Under the pieces are notes generated by a model. It was not told the origin of the DNA. It saw nothing but the letters and a program-made list of their open reading frames with translations, and made no database searches. Positions 9,192 to 17,811 of a DNA stretch of 64,000 bases are shown here, piece after piece; within the stretch, counting starts at the first letter, position 1, and each line of letters opens with the position of its first letter. The position numbers and the translations under genes were made by a program. This DNA comes from Epilithonimonas bovis DSM 19482 (lineage in GTDB: Bacteria > Bacteroidota > Bacteroidia > Flavobacteriales > Weeksellaceae), in NCBI RefSeq assembly GCF_900108115.1, contig NZ_FTPU01000014.1, positions 17,340 to 81,339 on the forward strand, written 5' to 3'.

Positions 9192-9290
9192 CCCGACTTG
9201 AGCGGAGCTCGTCATTGCGAGGGACAAACAATCATACAATAGGATTGCTTCGTTCCTCGCAATGACAGCGGGAGTGGAAGGCGGATAAAG
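9192..9290 (+). repeat. 99-bp dispersed palindromic element, copy 1
   Basis: The element opens with CCCGACTTGAGCGGAGCTC, contains the stem GTCATTGCGAGG (9211-9222) / CCTCGCAATGAC (9255-9266), and ends AGCGGGAGTGGAAGGCGG then ATAAAG. It aligns over its whole length with 25168-25267. It lies within the hem operon and ends 20 bp before the hemE ATG. Confidence 0.9.
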
Positions 9291-9310
9291 GCGCCCAAAT
9301 AATATATAAG

Positions 9311-10336
9311 ATGATTAAAAACGACCTATACTTAAAAGCGCTTCGCGGGGAAACCGTGGAAAGACCGCCAGTCTGGATGATGAGGCAAGCCGGAAGATAC
9401 CTCCCGGAATTTATCGCCTTGCGCGACAAATACGACTTTTTCACCAGATGCCAGACCCCGGAATTGGCTTCGGAAATTACAGTGCAGCCGATTAGGAGAT
9501 TTCCTTTGGATGCGGCGATTTTGTTCTCAGACATTCTGGTAGTTCCGCAAGCGATGGGCATCGATTTCAAAATGAAGGAATCGGTTGGGCCCTGGCTGGA
9601 TAATCCTATCAGGACTGCTAAGCAAGTTGATGACGTGATTGTTCCTGATGTAAACGAGACTTTGGGTTACGTTTTTGATGCTATAGAGATGACTTTGGAA
9701 AAACTGGATAACGAAATTCCGTTGATTGGTTTTGCTGGCTCACCCTGGACGATTTTCTGCTACTGTATAGAAGGCAGAGGTTCCAAAGATTTCAATATTG
9801 CGAAGTCGTTTTGTTTTCTTCAGCCGGAAGCGGCTCACCAATTATTGCAAAAAATCACCGATACTACGATTGCTTACCTGAAAAGGAAGGTGGAGAAAGG
9901 CGTTTCTGCTGTTCAGGTTTTTGACAGCTGGGGCGGCATGCTTTCGCCGGCCGATTATCAGGAGTTCTCATGGCAATATATCAATCAGATTGTTGAGGCT
10001 TTGGCGCCGTTGACGCACGTTGTGGTATTTGGAAAAGGCTGTTGGTTTGCACTGGACGAAATGTCCAAATCTAAGGCTTCTGCAGTAGGTGTAGACTGGA
10101 CCATCACGCCGGAACTGGCAAGACAGTTTACGAATAATGCGGTGACTCTGCAAGGTAACTTTGACCCGTCAAGATTACACTCGTCGCCGGAAACGATCCG
10201 GAAAATGGTGCACGAGATGATTAACCGTTTTGGAAAAGACAGATACATCGTCAACCTCGGACACGGGATTCTACCGAATATTCCGGTAGATAATGCTGAA
10301 GCTTTTATAAAAGCTGTGGTTGAATGGAAACCTTAA
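9311..10336 (+). CDS. hemE: Uroporphyrinogen decarboxylase
   Basis: Converts uroporphyrinogen III to coproporphyrinogen III by four decarboxylations. The 341-residue protein has the signature [17 protein letters not shown] (substrate-binding Arg residues) near the N-terminus and [12 protein letters not shown] in the middle. It is last in the haem operon and is followed by a strong terminator. A dispersed repeat occupies its upstream gap. Confidence 0.96.
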   Translation: MIKNDLYLKALRGETVERPPVWMMRQAGRYLPEFIALRDKYDFFTRCQTPELASEITVQPIRRFPLDAAILFSDILVVPQAMGIDFKMKESVGPWLDNPIRTAKQVDDVIVPDVNETLGYVFDAIEMTLEKLDNEIPLIGFAGSPWTIFCYCIEGRGSKDFNIAKSFCFLQPEAAHQLLQKITDTTIAYLKRKVEKGVSAVQVFDSWGGMLSPADYQEFSWQYINQIVEALAPLTHVVVFGKGCWFALDEMSKSKASAVGVDWTITPELARQFTNNAVTLQGNFDPSRLHSSPETIRKMVHEMINRFGKDRYIVNLGHGILPNIPVDNAEAFIKAVVEWKP

Positions 10337-10338
10337 AC

Positions 10339-10369
10339 AAAAAGGAGCAATTAATTTGCTCCTTTTTTT
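10339..10369. terminator. Bidirectional terminator after hemE
   Basis: AAAGGAGCAA (10341-10350) pairs with TTGCTCCTTT (10356-10365) across a 5-nt loop, with A- and T-runs on either side. It separates convergent hemE and the small secreted protein gene. Confidence 0.85.
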
Positions 10370-10676
10370 ATTCCAACTGGCCTGGTGCCGGTTGAGTTGG
10401 TTTTACAGCTTCATTATTGAGGCCATCTTTGGATTGTTCAGAATCCTTTCTTGCTTCCCGCTGCAATTTTTGTTTTTGGTTAAAAGTGGCTGTATCAGCC
10501 TTCCTCCTGAATTCGGTGCTTTGAGAGGATGTGTCCATTTTGAAATCACCTGATTTCAAATTCTTTTCAGCTTTGGAACGCAGATTATCTCTTTTATCCT
10601 GCCTTGTGGTGGTCTGTGCATTCATCATCAATGTACCCAGCATTAGAAATGCTCCCACTATCATTAATTTTTTCAT
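10368..10676 (-). CDS. Small secreted protein of unknown function
   Basis: This 102-residue protein has a clear signal peptide (MKKLMIVGAFLMLGTLMMNAQ, cut probably after NA). The mature part is highly charged and polar (Lys, Arg, Asp, Gln) with no hydrophobic core, and is probably helical or disordered. No domain is recognised. It is a single gene, with a TAAATTTA box upstream as a weak promoter candidate. Confidence 0.75.
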   Translation of the reverse strand: MKKLMIVGAFLMLGTLMMNAQTTTRQDKRDNLRSKAEKNLKSGDFKMDTSSQSTEFRRKADTATFNQKQKLQREARKDSEQSKDGLNNEAVKPTQPAPGQLE

Positions 10677-10775
10677 AATACTTAAATTTATTGATTACAT
10701 AGGCAACTCAAACACCAAACCATATTATGTTAAATTTAAGAAGTTATAAGTTTTTTGGCAGAAAATTAGGAGATT

Positions 10776-11264
10776 TTACTTTTCCAGTGCTTTTCTTAAT
10801 TTCTCTACAAAAACATATGTTGCAGGGCAGATGAGCGTATTTTTTATCGTCAGGTTGTTGATCTGATAGATCTTTTTACGGTCGGTATGCGGATATTCGC
10901 GGCAGGCTTTTGGCCGCACATCATAGATAGAGCAGGTATTATCGTCATTCAGAAAAAAGCAAGGCAGGTCTTGTAGAACTTTATCGTTATCCTCATCCAC
11001 TCTCAGGAATTTAGCTTCAAAATCAGCCTGTCTCATTCGCAGATGTTTTGAGATCCGCTCAATATCCTTTTCTATATAAAGCGGGCCTGTCGTTTTGCAG
11101 CAATTGGCACAGCTAAGGCAGTCGATCTCTTCAAAAGTTTCCTCGTGGGTTTCCAGAACCTGATAATCAAGATTTTTGGGCGGTTTTTTTTTGAGTCCAT
11201 CCAAAAACTTTTTATGCTCTTTCTGTTTTTGAAGTGCTTGTTTTTTATAAAAATCAAGATCCAT
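10776..11264 (-). CDS. YkgJ-family cysteine-cluster protein
   Basis: A 162-residue protein of the UPF0153/YkgJ family, presumed to bind Zn or an Fe-S centre. Cysteine motifs are visible: CLSCANCCKTTGP, then LPCFFLNDDNTCSIYDVRPKACREYP. Family function is unknown. A 55-residue membrane protein gene ends 21 bp upstream on the same strand, so the two probably form an operon. Confidence 0.88.
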   Translation of the reverse strand: MDLDFYKKQALQKQKEHKKFLDGLKKKPPKNLDYQVLETHEETFEEIDCLSCANCCKTTGPLYIEKDIERISKHLRMRQADFEAKFLRVDEDNDKVLQDLPCFFLNDDNTCSIYDVRPKACREYPHTDRKKIYQINNLTIKNTLICPATYVFVEKLRKALEK

Positions 11265-11285
11265 GGTGCAAAGTTATTGGTTTTA

Positions 11286-11453
11286 TCATGAGAACACCAA
11301 ATAATACAGACCACACCAAATGGCAGAGAAAAATAAAGCAAATAAAAAAGATGATTTAAGATCCTGTCTTTCTTTCCTTATAAAATGTTTATAAAGTGTG
11401 ACAATAACAAAAGTGATTATAACTAAAGTTGGTAAAACGGTAAATGTGTACAT
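11286..11453 (-). CDS. 55-residue two-helix membrane protein
   Basis: The frame begins MYTFTVLPTLVIITFVIV, continues with a charged centre (HFIRKERQDLKS) and a second hydrophobic stretch, FLFALFFSAIWCGLYYLVF, then stops. The pattern of two membrane helices with a basic loop and the -7 box TATATTTG just upstream argue for a real gene. It lies 21 bp before the YkgJ-type gene. Function unknown. Confidence 0.65.
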   Translation of the reverse strand: MYTFTVLPTLVIITFVIVTLYKHFIRKERQDLKSSFLFALFFSAIWCGLYYLVFS

Positions 11454-11466
11454 TAATAGTTTTTAT

Positions 11467-11474
11467 CAAATATA
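11467..11474 (-). promoter_or_regulatory. -7 box for the 55-residue protein / YkgJ operon
   Basis: TATATTTG on the minus strand fits TAnnTTTG and ends 13 bp before the ATG at 11453. Confidence 0.45.
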
Positions 11475-11517
11475 ATAAAATGACAACAATCTTATTTTAA
11501 ACCACTTATTAAATTCT

Positions 11518-11525
11518 TAGATTTG
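11518..11525 (+). promoter_or_regulatory. -7 box of the truncated globin gene
   Basis: TAGATTTG fits TAnnTTTG and ends 5 bp before the likely ATG at 11531, which predicts a leaderless or nearly leaderless mRNA. Confidence 0.45.
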
Positions 11526-11530
11526 TGTCT

Positions 11531-11905
11531 ATGAAAGATATTACAAGCAGAGAAGATGTTGAGTTTTTGGTCCAGGCGTTCTACGGCAGAATTGTAAAAG
11601 ATGACCTCATCGGATTCTTCTTTACAGACGTGGCAAAGATTGACCTGAATCTACATCTCCCAAAAATGTATAATTTCTGGGAGAGTATCCTGTTGGGAAA
11701 TCCAGTGTATGAAGGACAGCCTATGGCAAAGCATTTCCCTATTAACGATATTGCCGCCATGGAGGAAAAGCACTTTAACCGCTGGCTACAGGTTTGGGAA
11801 CGCACCGTGCATGAAAACTTTGAAGGCCACAATGCTGAAAATGCGATTACAAGGGCACTTAATATTGCCAGGATTATGCATCATAAAATGAAATCTGTAA
11901 GATAA
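11531..11905 (+). CDS. Group III truncated haemoglobin
   Basis: A 2-over-2 globin of 124 residues. The segment EEKHFNRWLQVWERTV holds the proximal His typical of group III, and FYGRIVKDDLIGFFF matches the B-helix region. Such globins bind O2 or NO; their role in flavobacteria is not established. An upstream in-frame GTG (11525) would add two residues but lies in the promoter box, so ATG at 11531 is preferred. Single gene. Confidence 0.9.
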   Translation: MKDITSREDVEFLVQAFYGRIVKDDLIGFFFTDVAKIDLNLHLPKMYNFWESILLGNPVYEGQPMAKHFPINDIAAMEEKHFNRWLQVWERTVHENFEGHNAENAITRALNIARIMHHKMKSVR

Positions 11906-11968
11906 AAAGACTTATAATTAAGCTATTTTAGTCTAAAAATATATCGTTAATTCCTTTCAAAAAATTAA

Positions 11969-14900
11969 CTACTTGGTACCATTCTCTAAAATCAGGTCCT
12001 TTACATTGCCGGTCCTCTTCAAAAAGCCCCAGGATTGCATCTCGCCTTGTAAAGCATGCCTCAAGCTTCTGAACAGGACAATGTACATCAGCCATCTGTA
12101 ACCAAATCTTTGCGGAATAATGTAGAACAGGTCTGTCCATTTCTGCCGCTGCATAATAAAGGCCACCAACGCCAAAGAAGCGTCTACCAACAAAAATAAA
12201 AGGTAATATGTAAATATCTTGCTGCCATTACCGGACAAAATCCCAAAAAACATAATGAGATCTGCCAAAGGCGAAAACATCGGGATAATATACTGAAAAA
12301 TCAGGATGTTAGGCATAGCCCAAAGTCCGAGGCCTTTATATTTTGGATTGAGAAAAGTTTCCCGTTGTTTCCAAAACATTTGCATAATACCATACGTCCA
12401 TCGGAAGCGTTGTTTCAGGAATTGTCTAACAGATTCCGGCGCTTCTGTTACAGCAACAGCCCGGTTTTCGTTAGCTACTTTATAACCTTTTTTCAGGATC
12501 TTTACCGTAAGGTCGCAATCCTCAGCCAGCGTGTCTCCAGAATAACCGCCCACCTCCTCTATCACAGCTTTGCGAAATGCTCCAATAGCTCCAGGTATTA
12601 CTGTAACAGCATTGATATTGGCATAAGCCAACCTGTCAAAGTTCTGGCTGGTGGTGTATTCTATAGACTGCCATCTTGTTAGCCAGTTTACACGGTTGCC
12701 TACTTTTACATTGCCCGCCACAGCAGCAATATTCTCTTCAGGAACAGCATTCAAAAACCTGGCTATCAGATATTTTACAGCGTCCTTTTCCAGCTTGGTG
12801 TCTGCATCGATACAGACCACATATTCGGCATCTGTTTGCGAAATACCATAGTTTAGCGCACTGGCTTTCCCTCCGTTGTTTTTTGAAAGAATCGTCAGCT
12901 TATTTTCTTCCGAAAATGACATTTTCACCTTTCCGAGTGTATCATCCTTACTGCCATCATCTACAAAAACCACATTATAGTTGGGATAAGTCTGGTTGAG
13001 CAAATTCCTGATTGAAGAAACAATGTTAACCTCCTCATTATAAGCAGGAACGATGATAGAGACTTTTGGATAATTGCTCATCATAGGCAATCTGTTCAGC
13101 TTTTTTTCTTTTTTGCTTTCAGCGATAGCCCAACAGATCATTATTACCAACCTTATAAATCCCAACCCAATAAATATCAAAAACAATGCGCCCAGAAAAT
13201 GACTGATCCAATAGATGACCGTTGCCAGCAAAAGGTTAAGTTGCATCACATAATAGGTTTTAGTTTTCGGGATCTCCGGCATCAGTTCTTTTTTATTTTT
13301 GTGAAGGATGCTTGTAAGATCTGTGAAATGATAGCCTTGTTTCTGGAGCATCGGGATGAGTACTTTCAGTGCTTTTACAGTTTCTGCCCTTGTGTCGCCG
13401 CCGGCATCGTGCAGCAGGATGATGTTTCCGCGTTCATGCTTGATCCCATCCAGTACGCGGGAAATGATCTGATTAGCTTTTACACCGGGCTGCCAGTCTT
13501 CGGGGTCAATATTTTCGCCGATATCAAGGTAATTTTGCTGCCTCGCCAATGCTACCGGGATAATCTCCTCTGGCGTTGTAGGCTCGGAGTCAGCATTATA
13601 TGGTGCACGGAAAAGTATTGTACTGTGCCCGGTCACACATTCTATAAGAAGCCGGGTAAGCTTAAGCTCCAGCAAAGCTCTTTTAGGATCAACTTTAGCA
13701 ACGTTTTCGTGGGTAAAAGTGTGATTACCAATCAAGTGCCCCTCTTTGTAAATTCTTTTTACCAAAGGCAGGTTTTTCTCTGCATTGATGCCTACAAGGA
13801 AGAACGCCGCCGGCACATGGTATTTTGACAGTATATCGAGAATCTGTGGTGTATAAGTTTCGTCCGGGCCGTCATCAAAGGTAAGGACCAGCTCTTTTTG
13901 TGGCGCAGCACCATACTTTTTCACTTCATAAGAACTTGGGTAAGAGAGATAATTTTCATCAGTGATGATTTTTTCTGCAGGATCTATCTCTACAGCAATC
14001 TTACCGTCATGTGGCGTATTAAGGACATCCAACACTTCACCCTCGCCAATGTAATCTACCATAGTTTGCCCTTTTACGTGTTCAAGATTTTTGAGGTTAA
14101 TCTTTCCCAGAGCTGTTGTTGTTAGGTCTTTATTATAGAAGGTCCATATCCGGCTGTCTTCACTTCCCAAACGCCAAAGTGCTGTCCCGGCCAAAGGATA
14201 TTCTGATGAAAAGCGCATGGTGTTGAAGATAGACGCTGCATCGTTAAAAAATACTGTATGGGTATTCTGATTGTTATCGGTGTAAGAATAGTTAAGATTG
14301 AAGGTATTATCATCAAAATTGATGACAGACTTACTCGCATTAGCTTTGGTGATGGCCTGCATATAAGTCACCGACGCATTTTGATCCCGGTTGCTGCTCC
14401 AGTCATAGCCATAAGCTCCTAGACCTAAAATTATTTTTTGAGGACTGGTTTTGGCCCGCATTTTATCGGTCTGCTGCTCTATCCACTTTTGTGAAGAGAT
14501 GGGGCCGGAATCGCTGTCTGCAGAATACTCATCGTAGGCCATGAGAACAAAATAATCAACGTAAGGATCCAGCTTCTTGATATTGTAGTCATCATTATCT
14601 GTCATCACATCCATAGAAATCAGAAGGTTATTCTGTCTGAAAACCGATGAAAGGTCTGCCATAAAATCAATGAGAACCTGATCAGAATCGAGATTAAGAT
14701 CTTCAAAGTCAATATTAATCCCTTTGAAATGGTACTTAAGGCACTGGCTGGCTACTCTGTTGATCAGCACTTTTCTTCTTACCGGGTCACCCAGTATCCT
14801 GCCAATCCCTTCGGAATGGAACTCCTGGTTAAAGTTATTACTCAGGATAGGCATTACCGCAACGCCGGTTCTTTTGATCACTTTATAGCCCTCCGGATCC

Positions 14901-15379
14901 ATATTATTCTTGATATTCCCGGTTTTTGGATCTATAAAAAACCACTCCGGAAAGACCACATTCAGATGTTTGATATTTCTTCTGAGTGACATCAGAGACT
15001 GCGGATCCCAGGCCACATAGAAAGCTGAGCGGATACCTGCCGGAAAAAGGTTCCAGTTTTTACTTTGTTTTCTAAGGCGCTCTGCACGGGCTCTTTGGAT
15101 TTTCTCTACGTTGGTTTCCATTTTTTTGGAATGGATAAAACTGCGGAATCCCTTGTATTCTTTTGAAATCCTGTTCTCCTGAAGATATGGTTTGTTTGCG
15201 GTGATGACGGCCTTATAATCCTCATGAAACGGCAATTCCGGATTCCGGTCCAGGCTCATCATAAGCACCAGAGATGCAATAAGTAAAAGAACAACAAAAA
15301 TGACGAGCCGGCTGCTCCACTTGATATTGCGCCAGCGTTTTTTGTTATCTGTCTGAAATATTTGTCTTGATTTTTCCAC
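11969..15379 (-). CDS. GH18-like / NodB deacetylase / GT2 fusion protein
   Basis: A 1136-residue membrane protein with three catalytic domains. After a helix at 23-43 comes a GH18-like domain (about 118-410) keeping the catalytic acid in GINIDFE226 and the MAYD motif at 280-283. The NodB/CE4 deacetylase (about 495-690) has TFDDGPD (D502, D503), H553 and H557, FRAPYN and LLHD (H657, D658). Two helices (about 710-750) lead to a processive GT2 domain with VDDGS, CIDAD, EDCD and Q990xxR993W994, then C-terminal helices. The combination recalls PgaB plus PgaC of poly-N-acetylglucosamine synthesis in one chain, so a role in making or trimming an exported amino-sugar polymer is inferred. No pgaA or pgaD lies nearby. 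Confidence 0.88.
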   Translation of the reverse strand: MEKSRQIFQTDNKKRWRNIKWSSRLVIFVVLLLIASLVLMMSLDRNPELPFHEDYKAVITANKPYLQENRISKEYKGFRSFIHSKKMETNVEKIQRARAERLRKQSKNWNLFPAGIRSAFYVAWDPQSLMSLRRNIKHLNVVFPEWFFIDPKTGNIKNNMDPEGYKVIKRTGVAVMPILSNNFNQEFHSEGIGRILGDPVRRKVLINRVASQCLKYHFKGINIDFEDLNLDSDQVLIDFMADLSSVFRQNNLLISMDVMTDNDDYNIKKLDPYVDYFVLMAYDEYSADSDSGPISSQKWIEQQTDKMRAKTSPQKIILGLGAYGYDWSSNRDQNASVTYMQAITKANASKSVINFDDNTFNLNYSYTDNNQNTHTVFFNDAASIFNTMRFSSEYPLAGTALWRLGSEDSRIWTFYNKDLTTTALGKINLKNLEHVKGQTMVDYIGEGEVLDVLNTPHDGKIAVEIDPAEKIITDENYLSYPSSYEVKKYGAAPQKELVLTFDDGPDETYTPQILDILSKYHVPAAFFLVGINAEKNLPLVKRIYKEGHLIGNHTFTHENVAKVDPKRALLELKLTRLLIECVTGHSTILFRAPYNADSEPTTPEEIIPVALARQQNYLDIGENIDPEDWQPGVKANQIISRVLDGIKHERGNIILLHDAGGDTRAETVKALKVLIPMLQKQGYHFTDLTSILHKNKKELMPEIPKTKTYYVMQLNLLLATVIYWISHFLGALFLIFIGLGFIRLVIMICWAIAESKKEKKLNRLPMMSNYPKVSIIVPAYNEEVNIVSSIRNLLNQTYPNYNVVFVDDGSKDDTLGKVKMSFSEENKLTILSKNNGGKASALNYGISQTDAEYVVCIDADTKLEKDAVKYLIARFLNAVPEENIAAVAGNVKVGNRVNWLTRWQSIEYTTSQNFDRLAYANINAVTVIPGAIGAFRKAVIEEVGGYSGDTLAEDCDLTVKILKKGYKVANENRAVAVTEAPESVRQFLKQRFRWTYGIMQMFWKQRETFLNPKYKGLGLWAMPNILIFQYIIPMFSPLADLIMFFGILSGNGSKIFTYYLLFLLVDASLALVAFIMQRQKWTDLFYIIPQRFGYRWLMYIVLFRSLRHALQGEMQSWGFLKRTGNVKDLILENGTK

Positions 15380-15452
15380 CTTTTATTTTATATGCAAATT
15401 TCCGAAAAATCAATAAAAACAAACTTAATTTCGACTTAAAAGAAACTTAATT

Positions 15453-15776
15453 CTACAACCATAGAGAATCTATCCAGTCTGTGAACATGTGGAATAACAG
15501 GCCTACACCAACCATCCTTGGTACCCCTCGAAAAAAAAGTAACAAAAAGTAAAATCCAATGGCCCAATACGTATGCAACGGATGAAAATTGATACTCGAC
15601 CGATGTGCAGAAAACATCGGCGTGCTTAGCAAATGATCGGCATCTACAAGCATGGTCCCCAACATGATGAAGTATGCCTTTTTCCAGTTGCCCGGGAACA
15701 GAAGATAAGCAATCCCCAACGGGAAAACCAGATGCATAGAATAATGCAACAACGTCCTAATCCAAAAATAATCCAT
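15453..15776 (-). CDS. DUF6122 membrane protein
   Basis: This 107-residue protein has about four hydrophobic segments and conserved His/Asp residues (LHYSMHL, DADHL, HPLHTYW, HMFTDW), as in the DUF6122 family. These could bind metal, which is inference. Its ATG overlaps the stop of the DNA alkylation repair gene as TAATG, so translation is likely coupled. Confidence 0.85.
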   Translation of the reverse strand: MDYFWIRTLLHYSMHLVFPLGIAYLLFPGNWKKAYFIMLGTMLVDADHLLSTPMFSAHRSSINFHPLHTYWAIGFYFLLLFFRGVPRMVGVGLLFHMFTDWIDSLWL

Positions 15777-16504
15777 TAAACTCGTCCTTTTAAATAATCC
15801 TGCCTGATGCCCTCATCCAGCTTTTCTATAGCATAACGGAGGCAGGTCCTGGGCATTTTATGGTAATGTAAATTAAGGAAATCTATCAACTCATCTTCAT
15901 CCACTTTTCCCATTTCCCGAAGAAGCCAGCCGTTGGCTTTGTGCATAAGATCGTGAGGATGTTGCAGATTTCTGATAACCAATTCTTTTGTCAACTCCAA
16001 TTTCCCTTTTTTGATGTAATACATCGTCCCAACGATAGCCATCCTTTTTTCCCACATATTTTCGGACTCAGCGAGTTTTTTCAGAATGCCCGGATCTTCA
16101 TTTTCAAAACAGAACCTGCCTAAAATTTTATAGCAGGAGGTATCCACAAGATCCCAATTATTGATATACCTGAGATGATCAAGATAAAAATCAACAACCG
16201 TTTTTTGACTACTTTGATCTTTTGCTTTTTCAAATTTATGAATGAGGATCAGGAGTGCGGTAAGGCGATGTTCATGGATTTTTGAAGCCAATACTTCACT
16301 GATTTTTGCTAATGAAACTTTATCATAATACGCTTTAGCCACTTTTCTTTGGTCTGGCACCGTTACACCAATAAAGAGGTCACCTTCTCCGTATTCACCC
16401 TTTCCGGTTTTGAAGAATTTGGGGAAAAATTCGGCTTTTTCGGGAAGAGCGAGCGCATCAAGCGCATTACAAATATCTGAAACAGTTGGAAAACCAGGTC
16501 TCAT
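15776..16504 (-). CDS. DNA alkylation repair protein (AlkD-like HEAT-repeat glycosylase)
   Basis: A 242-residue all-helical protein of the AlkC/AlkD group, whose members excise alkylated bases without base flipping. Typical segments are GDLFIGVTVPDQRKVA, NNWDLVDTSCYKILG and a C-terminal MPRTCLRYAIEKL. The frame is open further upstream, but the ATG at 16504 overlaps the antiporter stop as TAATG and gives the family N-terminus MRPGFPTVSDI, so I take that start. Middle gene of a coupled trio. Confidence 0.88.
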   Translation of the reverse strand: MRPGFPTVSDICNALDALALPEKAEFFPKFFKTGKGEYGEGDLFIGVTVPDQRKVAKAYYDKVSLAKISEVLASKIHEHRLTALLILIHKFEKAKDQSSQKTVVDFYLDHLRYINNWDLVDTSCYKILGRFCFENEDPGILKKLAESENMWEKRMAIVGTMYYIKKGKLELTKELVIRNLQHPHDLMHKANGWLLREMGKVDEDELIDFLNLHYHKMPRTCLRYAIEKLDEGIRQDYLKGRV

Positions 16505-17775
16505 TATTCTGCAGTTCCCATAATTTTTTCCTCTGTGGCAATCTTCTTCGGATAAGCCACTTTGGCAATAGTAAGCCCCTGAACAACAATAGAAAATACG
16601 ACTACACAATAAGTGATACTAATGATAATCTGGCTGTACTCGTTTTGAGGGATGGATAAAGCCAACGCAATGGAGACGCCACCGCGGATGCCACCCCAAA
16701 CCAGTACTTTGATAGTTTGCGGACTGAACCTGTACTTGAATGCCATGAATTTTGTAGGTACAAAAATGGCAATCCAACGTGCTACTAAAACAATTAGGAT
16801 ACAGATACCTCCAGCAATTAGATATTCATTAAGGTCTTTGATCAACAAGAGTTCAAATCCGATAAAAAGGAAAAGCACTGCATTCATTATTTCATCAATC
16901 AGTTCCCAGAATTTTATCAGATAATCCTGCGTCTCAGACTTCATCTTGAACCTTACATTGAAATTACCCATAAAAAGTCCGGCTGCCACCATCGCCAACG
17001 GTGCAGAAATATGCAGCTCCCGAGCGACAAGATAACCTCCCATTACGACAGAAAGTGTCACCAAAACTGAAATAATATAGTCATCTACCGCCCGCATAGC
17101 TCTTGACGCGGAGAACCCTAGTAATACACCCAACAGCAAACCGCCACCCGCTTCGCGCAGTAATAACAGGCCAACATTCTCTACATTGAGATCAAACTCT
17201 TTTCCTATCGCAATCTGTAGTACAACGGTAAATACCACAACGGCCATCCCATCATTAAACAAAGATTCTCCGGCCACCTTGGTTTCCAGCGATTTGGAAA
17301 CATTAGCCTGCTTCAGGATACTAAGTACCGCGACAGGATCTGTAGGCGAAATCAGGGCACCAAAAACAAGGCAATAGATCAACGGAATTGTAATACCAAC
17401 AAGCGGTAAAAGATAGTAGACTCCAAAACCCACAGCAAATGTTGAAATAATAACGCCTACCGTAGAGAATATAAGCACAGGCCCAAACTGCTCCCGTAAA
17501 TCCTTGATATTAACATGTATACCGCCTGCAAAAAGCAGAAAATTAAGCATGGCGCCCATCAGGATCTCAGTAAAATCAAAACTGTTGATGAGCTTGGTTA
17601 GATGGCTTGTTGTTTTTGGCAAAAAATTGTCCCCGGAAGCTACCAGTGTTACCGAAACAATAATGGCGATAACCATAATGCCGATGGTGCTTGGAAGTTT
17701 GAGAACCCTGTAATTGATATAGGCAAATAATGAGGCTAAGACAATAAGAACAGAAAATGAATAGTATAATTCCAT
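16504..17775 (-). CDS. Sodium:proton antiporter, CPA1/NhaP type
   Basis: A 423-residue inner-membrane antiporter with about twelve hydrophobic segments. The motifs ISPTDPVAVLSIL and AGESLFNDGMAVV carry the Asp and Asn-Asp residues used for cation/proton exchange in CPA1 transporters. Ion selectivity cannot be read from sequence. First of three genes joined by TAATG overlaps, 37 bp downstream of hflX. Confidence 0.9.
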   Translation of the reverse strand: MELYYSFSVLIVLASLFAYINYRVLKLPSTIGIMVIAIIVSVTLVASGDNFLPKTTSHLTKLINSFDFTEILMGAMLNFLLFAGGIHVNIKDLREQFGPVLIFSTVGVIISTFAVGFGVYYLLPLVGITIPLIYCLVFGALISPTDPVAVLSILKQANVSKSLETKVAGESLFNDGMAVVVFTVVLQIAIGKEFDLNVENVGLLLLREAGGGLLLGVLLGFSASRAMRAVDDYIISVLVTLSVVMGGYLVARELHISAPLAMVAAGLFMGNFNVRFKMKSETQDYLIKFWELIDEIMNAVLFLFIGFELLLIKDLNEYLIAGGICILIVLVARWIAIFVPTKFMAFKYRFSPQTIKVLVWGGIRGGVSIALALSIPQNEYSQIIISITYCVVVFSIVVQGLTIAKVAYPKKIATEEKIMGTAE

Positions 17776-17811
17776 TTGGTTTTATTAGATAGAGATTTTT
17801 TAATTAGTTAA

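Noticed and set aside
11072..11341. An 89-codon minus-strand frame starting MLYFSLPFGVV
   Set aside because: It overlaps both the YkgJ-type gene and the 55-residue membrane protein in another frame; those two explain the region better.
13199..13828. A 209-codon antisense frame within the GH18/NodB/GT2 gene
   Set aside because: It lies opposite intact catalytic motifs of the real gene and has no promoter or family pattern.
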